From JBCBSZ01 sp039185015 (GTDB lineage Bacteria > Actinomycetota > Acidimicrobiia > Acidimicrobiales > Poriferisodalaceae): DNA of 64,000 nucleotides. The position numbers and the translations under genes were made by a program. The notes beneath the pieces were generated by a model, which saw only the letters and a list, made by a program, of their open reading frames with translations, had not been told where the DNA came from and made no database searches. The stretch spans positions 1 through 64,000 of the forward strand of contig JBCDAU010000015.1 in the NCBI GenBank assembly GCA_039185015.1, read 5' to 3'. Positions 46,738-53,378 of this stretch are shown here, one piece after another; within the stretch, counting starts at the first letter, position 1; the number at the start of each line of letters is the position of its first letter.

Positions 46738-47942
46738 CGGTTCCCAACTCCCAACCGTCGTTCGAGCCGCTGGCTCTCCCGGGACATCGTGTACGCGCCA
46801 ACCCAGAAGAGGAACAGCACGAAGACCAGTGACTCCACGATCAACCCCTGCCCGCGGAACTGCTCCTGGGCGGTCGACGCCTGCGCCGAGTTGAGCAGGT
46901 CGGCCAGGCCCATGGCTGCGCCAGCGAGCGTGGTGTCCTTGAAGAGGCTGATGGACTGCCCGACGATCGCGGGGATCACGTTGCGCAGCGCCTGCGGCAA
47001 CACGATGCGGAACGTCGTGCTGATCGGTGACAGACCGAGGGCCTTGGCCGCCTCGACCTGACCTCCGGGCACCGACTGGAGCCCACCACGCACGACCTCG
47101 GCCATGTAGGCCGCCGTGAACAGGATGAAGACGATGATCGCCCGCACCGGCGAGGAGGGCACGATCGACTGTGGCAGGAAGAAGCCGATGGCGACGTCGA
47201 CCATCAGGAGCAGGGCGATGAGCGGTGCGCCGCGGAACAGCTCGATGTAGCCGACCGACAGGAGGCGGACGACCGGGTACTTCGACCGGCGGCCGAGCGC
47301 CAGCATGACCCCGAGCGGGAAGCAGAGGGTGATCGAGAACGCCGCCAGGAAGATGTTGAGGAGCATCCCGCCCCAGCTCTCGAGGCCGACGCCGTTGGCC
47401 ATCAGCCAGACCACGCCGAGCAGCGTCACCACGGCGAGCGCCGCGAGCCACGGCGGACTCCGACGCGGGAGGAGACGGCCGAGCATCCGACCCAGCACCA
47501 CCGCCACGGCGGCCGAGACGACGAGCAGGACCGGCATCACCGTGCGGGTCAGTGCGAGGACGAGCGCCAGCCCGAGCAGCAGCGGCCACAGCCGCACGAC
47601 CAGCTCGATGATCCGGGCCCGCGGCGAGAGCGAGACCGCTTCGACCCCTGCCTCGATCTCGCGGCTCCGGGCGATGAACCCGGCGATCAGCCCACTCACG
47701 AAGGCGGCGAGGAGCACGGTGGCGACCAGTCGCCACATCTCGGCATCGGGCCAGGCGCCGGTGACGTAGAGCGAGAGGTTCGTCTCGACGATCTCCCACC
47801 GGCCCGTAACGAACACGAACCGGACGATCCGGAACAGCACGAACAGCGCGATCGCTCCGACGACGACGCTCACGATGGAGTCGGCGGTCGACCGGAAGAG
47901 ATTGGCCTTCAGCCAGTCGGTGACTCGCTCCGACCGGCTCAT
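46734..47942 (-). CDS. aapM: Amino-acid ABC transporter permease (AapM/HisM type)
   Basis: 402 aa, about 8 helices. The C-terminal HisMQ domain has the EAA loop (GGQVEAAKALGLSPISTTFRIVLPQALRNVIPAIVGQ). An N-terminal extension of about 180 residues with extra helices is typical of AapM. Start ATG overlaps the stop of a 17-codon open frame that itself overlaps the AapQ stop. Confidence 0.93.
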   Translation of the reverse strand: MSRSERVTDWLKANLFRSTADSIVSVVVGAIALFVLFRIVRFVFVTGRWEIVETNLSLYVTGAWPDAEMWRLVATVLLAAFVSGLIAGFIARSREIEAGVEAVSLSPRARIIELVVRLWPLLLGLALVLALTRTVMPVLLVVSAAVAVVLGRMLGRLLPRRSPPWLAALAVVTLLGVVWLMANGVGLESWGGMLLNIFLAAFSITLCFPLGVMLALGRRSKYPVVRLLSVGYIELFRGAPLIALLLMVDVAIGFFLPQSIVPSSPVRAIIVFILFTAAYMAEVVRGGLQSVPGGQVEAAKALGLSPISTTFRIVLPQALRNVIPAIVGQSISLFKDTTLAGAAMGLADLLNSAQASTAQEQFRGQGLIVESLVFVLFLFWVGAYTMSRESQRLERRLGVGNR

Positions 47943-47992
47943 CGCTCGACCTTCGCCTTCAGGCGGGCTCCCGCCCGCGCCATGCGGCTCAT
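47939..47992 (-). CDS. 17-codon linker ORF between aapQ and aapM
   Basis: MSRMARAGARLKAKVER: the ATG overlaps the aapQ TGA and its own TGA overlaps the aapM ATG (ATGA at both ends). It looks like a tandem duplication of the aapM start region: the 17-bp string CGGCTCATCGCTCGACC occurs at 47935-47951 and 47985-48001, and the peptide resembles AapM's own MSRSERVTDWLKANLFR. Probably a translational-coupling relay and not a functional peptide. Confidence 0.4.
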   Translation of the reverse strand: MSRMARAGARLKAKVER

Positions 47993-49143
47993 CGCTCGAC
48001 CACCTGGAGCCGGCGGTTCACGACGTTGACCCCGGCGGAGATGATCAGCGACAGCACGAGGTAGATCACGATGAGCAGCAGGAACGCCGGTACCGCCGGT
48101 GACCGGTTCCCGACCGTGGTCTGGGTGACCTTGGTGATCTCGAAGTAGCTGATGACGAACCCGAGCGAGGAGTTCTTCATCAGGTTGAGGTACTGGTTGC
48201 CGATCGGGGGCACCGCGATCCGAAGTGCCTGGGGCAGCACGACGTGGCGGAGGCGGTGCCAGCTGCTCAGCGCCAGGGCGCTCGCCGCCTCGACCTGACC
48301 CTTGGGCACCGCCTGGATCGAGCCCCGCACGATCTCGGCGATGTGGCTGGACGTGTAGATGACGAGCGCCAGCAGCAGTGCGAAGTACTCCGGCTGCATG
48401 GTCATCCCGCCCTCGAGCGAGCGACCGTCGAGCTCGGGGGTGGTGATGCCGTTGCCCACGAAGAAGGCGCCCCAGAACCCGACCAGGACGAGGACCGGGA
48501 TCGCCCAGAGCCCGCCCCGGGCTGGTTCGCCGGAGCGCTCGTTCACCTGGAGCCGCCAGCGGTTGACGGCCCACGCCAGGCCGGCGGCGATGGCGACGAC
48601 GACCAGGAAGGCGATCGTCGAGCCGGTGATCCACGGGATGGTGACGCCGCGGACGTTGGCGACCAGGAGGCTGCCGACGATCCAGGAGTCCTCGACCCGC
48701 GGGAACGCGGTGAGAACCAGACCGATGTAGAAGAAGATCAGCAGGCCCAACAGTGGGATGTTGCGGATCGTCTCGACGTAGACCCGCGTGATGGTGCGGA
48801 TCAAGAAGTTGCCCGACAGCCGCCCGACTCCGAGCGTCACGCCGAGCAGCGTCGCCAGGACGAGACCGGCGACAACGACCCGCAGGGTGTTGAATACGCC
48901 CTCGACGAGCGCGTCACGAACGGGCTGGCTCTGACGGAAGTCGTTGCCGGGGATCTCGAAGCTCGACGGCTGATCGAGGAACGAGAAGCCGGTCGGGATG
49001 CCCTGGTTGGCGCTGTTCACGCGCACGTTGTTGACCAGGATGCCGACGATGGCGACGACGATCGCGAACACCGCCAGCTGGAAGAACCAGCCCAGCACCC
49101 GGACGTCACGCCAGAACGGCGGCCGCTGCGCCTCTGCGCTCAC
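47989..49143 (-). CDS. aapQ: Amino-acid ABC transporter permease (AapQ/HisQ type)
   Basis: 384 aa from a GTG start with GGAGAGG close by. HisMQ-family membrane protein, about 8 helices, with the EAA loop KGQVEAASALALSSWHRLRHVVLPQALRIAVPPIGNQYLNLMKNSSLG and the N-terminal RNIPLLGLLIFFYIG helix. The periplasmic insertion between helices (NQGIPTGFSFLDQPSSFEIPG) is typical of AapQ. Confidence 0.93.
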   Translation of the reverse strand: MSAEAQRPPFWRDVRVLGWFFQLAVFAIVVAIVGILVNNVRVNSANQGIPTGFSFLDQPSSFEIPGNDFRQSQPVRDALVEGVFNTLRVVVAGLVLATLLGVTLGVGRLSGNFLIRTITRVYVETIRNIPLLGLLIFFYIGLVLTAFPRVEDSWIVGSLLVANVRGVTIPWITGSTIAFLVVVAIAAGLAWAVNRWRLQVNERSGEPARGGLWAIPVLVLVGFWGAFFVGNGITTPELDGRSLEGGMTMQPEYFALLLALVIYTSSHIAEIVRGSIQAVPKGQVEAASALALSSWHRLRHVVLPQALRIAVPPIGNQYLNLMKNSSLGFVISYFEITKVTQTTVGNRSPAVPAFLLLIVIYLVLSLIISAGVNVVNRRLQVVER

Positions 49144-49174
49144 CCTCTCCCTCTCCCCTCGAACCAGGACGCCT

Positions 49175-49210
49175 CGGCGGTGGGCCGGACCGGAATCCGA
49201 CCCACCGCCG
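49175..49210 (-). promoter_or_regulatory. Intercistronic hairpin between aapJ and aapQ
   Basis: Perfect 10-bp stem CGGCGGTGGG/CCCACCGCCG with a 16-nt loop in the 90-bp gap. Such structures protect or terminate the binding-protein message so that it exceeds permease levels. Confidence 0.65.
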
Positions 49211-49233
49211 CAGCGTTCATGAACCGCGTCGAC

Positions 49234-50418
49234 CTAGCGGTACGGCGGGGCGTAGAGCAGGCCGCCCTCGAGCCAGATCGTGTTCACGCCGCGGTCGAGG
49301 CCGAGCGGGCTGAGGTGCTGCTCGAAGATCTCGCCGTAGTTCCCGACCTGGCTGATCACCTGGTAGGCGAAGTCCGTCGGCAGGCCGAGGCCCGGGTCGA
49401 GCGACGTGCCGTCCACCTCGACGCCGAGGAAGGTCAGGATCGACGGGTTCTCCGAGGTGAGGAAGTCGTCGACGTTGGCCTGGGTGATGCCGAACTCCTC
49501 CGCCTGGATGGTGGCGAAGATGGCCCACTCGACGGCCTGCGCCCACGCCGTGTCACCGTCGCGGACGGCCGGGGCGAGCGGCTCCTTCGAGAACACGTCA
49601 CCGAAGATGGTGAGCGCGTCCGGGCCGTCCGGGAAGGCCGACCGGAGACCGGTGAGCTGTGACACGTCCGAGGACCAGCCGTCGCAGCGGCCGGCGATGA
49701 ACGCCTCCTGGATGAGGTCGGTGCTCTCGAACGACAGCACCTCGACCGAGAGGCCGCGGCGGGCGAACTCGGTGGCGACGTTGCCCTCGGTCGTGGTGCC
49801 GGAGGCGACGCAGACGACCGTGCCGTCCATGGCGTCGATGCCGTCGAAGGCACCGGTGGACACCATCATCCCCTGGCCGTCGTAGAAGTTCGGCTGCAGG
49901 AAGGTCGCGCCCTCCACACCGTCACGGCTCGCCGTCCACGTGGTGTTGCGAACCAGGACGTCGATCTCACCGGACTGCAGGGCGGTGAAGCGGTCGTTGG
50001 TCTCGAGCGGCACCATGTCTGCGGCACCGGCGTCACCGAGCACGGCGGCGGCGATCACCCGACAGAAGTCCGAGTCGAAGCCCTCGTAGGAGCCGTCGTC
50101 CTGGAGCACGGCGAAGCCGGGCAGGGCGTCGCGGGTGCCGCAGCGCAGGCTGCCGGCGGACTGGACGCTGTCCAGCAGCGAACCGCCGTCCTGGGTGAGC
50201 TCGACGGTGTCCTCGGTGGTGTCGGTCGTCTCGACGTCTCCACCGTCGTCGTCGCCACCGTCATCACCTCCATCGTCATCGGTCGGCTCGGGAGCCGCCT
50301 CGGTCGTGGTGCTGTCATCGCCGCCGTCCGCATCGCCGTCGTCATCGCTCGACGCGCAGGCGCCGACGACGAGAGCGAGTGCGAGCAGGAGCGTCAGGAT
50401 GCTCCATCGTGATCGCAT
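49234..50418 (-). CDS. aapJ: Amino-acid ABC transporter substrate-binding lipoprotein
   Basis: 394 aa, ATG 6 nt after GAGAGG. Lipoprotein signal LLLALALVVGAC with the acylated Cys near residue 21, then a low-complexity Asp/Gly/Thr linker of about 60 residues, then a type II periplasmic-binding fold: AGSLRCGTRDALPGFAVLQDDGSYEGFDSDFCRVIAAAVLG, ETNDRFTALQSGEIDVLVRNTTWT, GRCDGWSSDVSQLTG, and FLGVEVDGTSLDPGLGLPTDFAYQVISQVGNYGEIFEQHL as in AapJ/BztA. Held on the outer face of the membrane; specificity likely broad for polar amino acids. Confidence 0.95.
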   Translation of the reverse strand: MRSRWSILTLLLALALVVGACASSDDDGDADGGDDSTTTEAAPEPTDDDGGDDGGDDDGGDVETTDTTEDTVELTQDGGSLLDSVQSAGSLRCGTRDALPGFAVLQDDGSYEGFDSDFCRVIAAAVLGDAGAADMVPLETNDRFTALQSGEIDVLVRNTTWTASRDGVEGATFLQPNFYDGQGMMVSTGAFDGIDAMDGTVVCVASGTTTEGNVATEFARRGLSVEVLSFESTDLIQEAFIAGRCDGWSSDVSQLTGLRSAFPDGPDALTIFGDVFSKEPLAPAVRDGDTAWAQAVEWAIFATIQAEEFGITQANVDDFLTSENPSILTFLGVEVDGTSLDPGLGLPTDFAYQVISQVGNYGEIFEQHLSPLGLDRGVNTIWLEGGLLYAPPYR

Positions 50419-50543
50419 GGCCACCTCTCTTCCCTCCGAGTGGTGGGCCGAAGCTAGGAACGTCCCTGGTCCTCGCGGAAGAGCTGGCGAGCAGGTGCTT
50501 GCATTCTCTTGACAACCCGGTGACGTGGCCGGATCGCCGCCAC

Positions 50544-50549
50544 TAACGT
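50544..50549 (+). promoter_or_regulatory. -10 box (TAACGT) of a leaderless promoter for the response regulator
   Basis: TAACGT 6 nt before the ATG at 50556. The 137-bp spacer, shared with divergent aapJ, also has TTGACA at 50509-50514, too far from this -10 to pair with it. Confidence 0.45.
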
Positions 50550-50555
50550 CCCGAC

Positions 50556-51215
50556 ATGGCACGGCTGTTGCTCGTCGAGGACGACGAACGGGTCGCCGGG
50601 GCGGTGTCCGACGCGCTGCGACGGCACGGCTACGAGGTCGCCCGGGTCGCCACCGGCGAGGACGCTCTGGCCGCACCGCCCGTCGATCTCGTCCTCCTCG
50701 ACCTCGGGCTCCCCGACATCGACGGGCTCGAGGTCTGCGACCGGCTCCGCGCTCGCTCCGATCTGCCGATCATCGCCGTGACCGCCCGCGGGAACCCCGT
50801 CGAGCGGGTCACCGGGCTCCGCCGGGGCGCCGACGACTACGTCGTGAAGCCGTTCTCGATCGCCGAGCTCACCGCCCGGATCGAGGCCGTCCTCCGACGG
50901 ACCGGCCTGCCGACGGAACGCACGAGCACCATCGCCTGTGGCTCGCTCGAGGTCGACCCCGAGGCCCGTTCGGTCACCGTCGGCGGTGCCGAGGTCAGCC
51001 TGGCCCCGCTCGAGTTCGACCTCCTGCTCGATTTGGTCCACCACGCCGGCACCGTCCGATCGCGCCAGCAGCTCCTCGCCGAGGTGTGGCGGAACCCGGG
51101 TGCGACGAGATCCCGCACCGTCGACGTGCACGTCGGCTCGCTTCGCCAGAAGCTCGGTGTGGCCGACCTGATCCGCACGGTCCACGGCGTCGGCTACCGA
51201 CTCGTCCCCGCCTGA
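50556..51215 (+). CDS. OmpR-family response regulator
   Basis: 219 aa. Receiver domain with VEDD acidic pocket, phospho-acceptor D49 (VLLDLGLPDIDG), Thr in VTARG and Lys in VVKPFS; OmpR/PhoB winged helix from about 125 (LAPLEFDLLLDLVHHAGTVRSRQQLLAEVW; SRTVDVHVGSLRQKLG; GVGYRLVPA). Followed after 2 bp by its histidine kinase. Divergent from the amino-acid transporter operon, which it might control. Confidence 0.95.
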   Translation: MARLLLVEDDERVAGAVSDALRRHGYEVARVATGEDALAAPPVDLVLLDLGLPDIDGLEVCDRLRARSDLPIIAVTARGNPVERVTGLRRGADDYVVKPFSIAELTARIEAVLRRTGLPTERTSTIACGSLEVDPEARSVTVGGAEVSLAPLEFDLLLDLVHHAGTVRSRQQLLAEVWRNPGATRSRTVDVHVGSLRQKLGVADLIRTVHGVGYRLVPA

Positions 51216-51217
51216 AC

Positions 51218-52462
51218 GTGCAGGCCCGGCTCCTCCTCTTCGTCCTGCCCCTGGTGGCGCTGTGCTGCCTCGTCGGCGGCGTCGCGGCCGGGGCCGAGAG
51301 CGCACGGCGCATCAGCGCCGAGGCGCAGGTCGAGCGGATGGCCGTGGTCGACGAGATCGTGGCGTCGATCGAGGCCGGCGCCGAGCCCGAGACCGTCGCC
51401 GAGCGGTTCGGAGAGGAGGGTCGCTCCGTCCTCATCGACCCGGACGAGCTCCCGCAGGCCGAGCCGGACGACCTGGTCGTTCAGCCGTGGCACGACGGCG
51501 TGTTCGTCGATGTCACAGAGGTCGATGGGCTCGAGGTCGTCGTCGTCTCGGACGTCGACGCCGTCCGGGCCGCGGTGCTCCGGCGATGGACGATCATCGG
51601 CGCCGTCATGCTGACGGTCCTCGCGGTCGCTGCCGCCGCGACCTACTGGCTCGACCGATGGGTGACCCGACCCGTCCGCCGGCTCGACGACGCCGCCGAA
51701 CGCCTCGCTGCGGGAGCCGTCGACGTGGACGTCCGGATCGGGACCGGGGCGCCCGAGCTGCAGCGCGTCGCCGGCCACTTCGACACCATCGCGGGGACGC
51801 TCGGGCAGGCCGTGCACCGGGAGCGGATCTTCGTCGCCAACGCCGCCCACCACCTCGGCAACCTCACGACCCCGCTCCGCCTCCGGGTCGAGTCGCTCGA
51901 CCACTCGGATCCGCTCGTCGATGAGGCGCTCACCGAGGTCATCCGCCTCGAAGGCGTGGTCGAGAAGCTGCTCGCGCTCAACCGAGCCGAGGAGCACGAC
52001 CTCGACCCGGCGGTGATCGACCTCGCCGACGTGGTCGACGAGTGCCTCGGCACCTGGCGGCCCGCCGCCCACGCGCTCGGTGTCGACCTCCGGACCGAGG
52101 TGCCGGCCAACGCCTATGCCTGCGCCCCACCCGGTGCGCTCGACGAGGTCGTCGACAACCTCCTCGACAACGCCGTCAAGTACGGCGACGGCTCACCGAT
52201 CGAGGTGCGGGTGCTGCGCGGCCTGGACCATGTGCGCCTCGTCGTGACCGACGGCGGCCCGGGCATGAGCGACGAGGAGCTCGCCCTCGCCCAGGCGCGC
52301 TTCTGGCGTGCACCCCGTCACCAGAACCAGCCGGGGAGCGGACTCGGGCTGTCGATCGTCGATGCGATCGCACAACGCTGCGACGGCCACCTTGAGCTCC
52401 GCACACCTCCGCCCGGCGGCTTCGAAGCCATGCTCGTCCTGCCCCGCGTCGCACCTGTGTGA
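51218..52462 (+). CDS. Sensor histidine kinase with atypical H-box
   Basis: 414 aa from GTG. Transmembrane helices at about 5-25 and 124-144 enclose a 95-residue extracellular sensor domain; HAMP about 145-195. The H-box reads AHHLGNLTTPLRLRVESL (H211/H212) in place of the usual SHELRTPL: the Glu/Arg after the His are replaced by Leu/Gly-Asn. N-box DNLLDNAVKYG, G1 TDGGPGM and G2 GSGLGLSIV are intact. Partner of the response regulator just upstream. Confidence 0.93.
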   Translation: MQARLLLFVLPLVALCCLVGGVAAGAESARRISAEAQVERMAVVDEIVASIEAGAEPETVAERFGEEGRSVLIDPDELPQAEPDDLVVQPWHDGVFVDVTEVDGLEVVVVSDVDAVRAAVLRRWTIIGAVMLTVLAVAAAATYWLDRWVTRPVRRLDDAAERLAAGAVDVDVRIGTGAPELQRVAGHFDTIAGTLGQAVHRERIFVANAAHHLGNLTTPLRLRVESLDHSDPLVDEALTEVIRLEGVVEKLLALNRAEEHDLDPAVIDLADVVDECLGTWRPAAHALGVDLRTEVPANAYACAPPGALDEVVDNLLDNAVKYGDGSPIEVRVLRGLDHVRLVVTDGGPGMSDEELALAQARFWRAPRHQNQPGSGLGLSIVDAIAQRCDGHLELRTPPPGGFEAMLVLPRVAPV

Positions 52463-52510
52463 CACAAACGCGTCCGTCATCACCTACCAGCCGGTGAGAA
52501 GGGAGGTGAG

Positions 52511-52771
52511 ATGGAGGCGTTCACGGGTTTGGTGGTGCTCGTCCTGGTCATGGGTGGACTGGGTGCGGCGTTCCTGATGACCACGGCCAACGCAGCCGTC
52601 GCGACGGCGACCGCGGCGGCCGCCGGGGTCAGCAAGCTCATTACGACGACGATGATGGCGATGGTCGTCATGATGATGATGGCGGTGGCATCGGGTGACG
52701 ACGAACCAGCGGAACCCGCGCCCGGGGTGGTGGCGTGCCCTGGCGTCGACGCGGAGTGCACTCGCACGTAG
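52511..52771 (+). CDS. Small hydrophobic protein
   Basis: 86 aa with a textbook GGGAGGTGAG site directly before the ATG. Hydrophobic for about 60 residues (FTGLVVLVLVMGGLGAAFL; LITTTMMAMVVMMMMAVAS) with two likely membrane segments, then an acidic Pro-rich tail with two Cys (VVACPGVDAEC). Met-rich second helix is unusual. No family recognised. Precedes the sigma factor gene by 52 bp. Confidence 0.55.
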   Translation: MEAFTGLVVLVLVMGGLGAAFLMTTANAAVATATAAAAGVSKLITTTMMAMVVMMMMAVASGDDEPAEPAPGVVACPGVDAECTRT

Positions 52772-52775
52772 AAAC

Positions 52776-52790
52776 TCAGGAATTTCCTGA
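52776..52790. promoter_or_regulatory. 15-bp palindrome TCAGGAATTTCCTGA before the sigma gene
   Basis: Perfect inverted repeat (7-bp arms, 1-bp centre) 33 bp before the sigma ATG, in the gap after the small membrane protein. The single-base centre suits a dimeric repressor more than an RNA hairpin. Confidence 0.5.
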
Positions 52791-52823
52791 CACAACTCCA
52801 CCCCGTCATGCCTATGTGAGGGC

Positions 52824-53378
52824 ATGACGGGGTGGGGACGTGAGCCTGAGGTGGATCGAGTGCTCCTGGGCAGAGCACGCCAGGGCGACAGCGACGCGGC
52901 CATCAGGATCCTGGACCCCTTCCGACGGCGGATCCTCCACGCCGCCTCCATCCTCCCCGACAAAGACGACCGACAGAGCGTCCTCGACGACGTCTTGCTC
53001 GACGCGATCAACATCCTCACGAGCTACGACGAGCACCGGCCGCTCGGCCCGTACGTCTACGTGATCGCTCGCAATCGTGCGAAGGCGATCCAACGCAAAC
53101 GACGCCTACCCACCTCCCCCATCGAGGAGTTCATCGAAGGCCAACCGGAGTGTGGCCCCCAGGACGACCCTGAACGGCGAGCGATCGCCAAGGACGAGCT
53201 CGGCCGCATCCTCGGTGGGCTCTCGACCGAGGAGCACATCGTGCTCCTCGCCTGTACTGGCACCCTGTCCGACGACGATGCCGCCGCACAGCTCGGCATC
53301 TCTCCGGCAGGTGTGCGCACCCGCAAGAGCCGGCTCCGCCACAAGCTCGCGGCCCACCTCAGAGAGGGAAACGAATGA
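52824..53378 (+). CDS. Sigma-70 family (ECF-like) RNA polymerase sigma factor
   Basis: 184 aa. Region 2 at about 10-95 (LLGRARQGDSDAAIRILDPFRRRILHAASIL...DDVLLDAI; YVYVIARNRAKAIQRKRR) and region 4 at about 120-180 (LSTEEHIVLLACTGTLSDDDAAAQLGISPAGVRTRKSRLRHKLAAHL). Its TGA overlaps the ATG of a large TPR protein (ATGA), which may act as its partner or regulator. No membrane anti-sigma gene of usual form is adjacent; the small membrane protein upstream is a candidate. Confidence 0.88.
   Translation: MTGWGREPEVDRVLLGRARQGDSDAAIRILDPFRRRILHAASILPDKDDRQSVLDDVLLDAINILTSYDEHRPLGPYVYVIARNRAKAIQRKRRLPTSPIEEFIEGQPECGPQDDPERRAIAKDELGRILGGLSTEEHIVLLACTGTLSDDDAAAQLGISPAGVRTRKSRLRHKLAAHLREGNE

Noticed and set aside
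50509..50549. TTGACA at 50509 paired with TAACGT at 50544 as a sigma-A promoter
   Set aside because: The spacer would be 29 bp, too long.
52779..52807. ECF-type promoter (GGAA...CGTC) before the sigma gene, suggesting autoregulation
   Set aside because: Spacing between the elements is about 21 nt, well above the usual 15-17; the GGAA is better explained as part of the TCAGGAATTTCCTGA palindrome.
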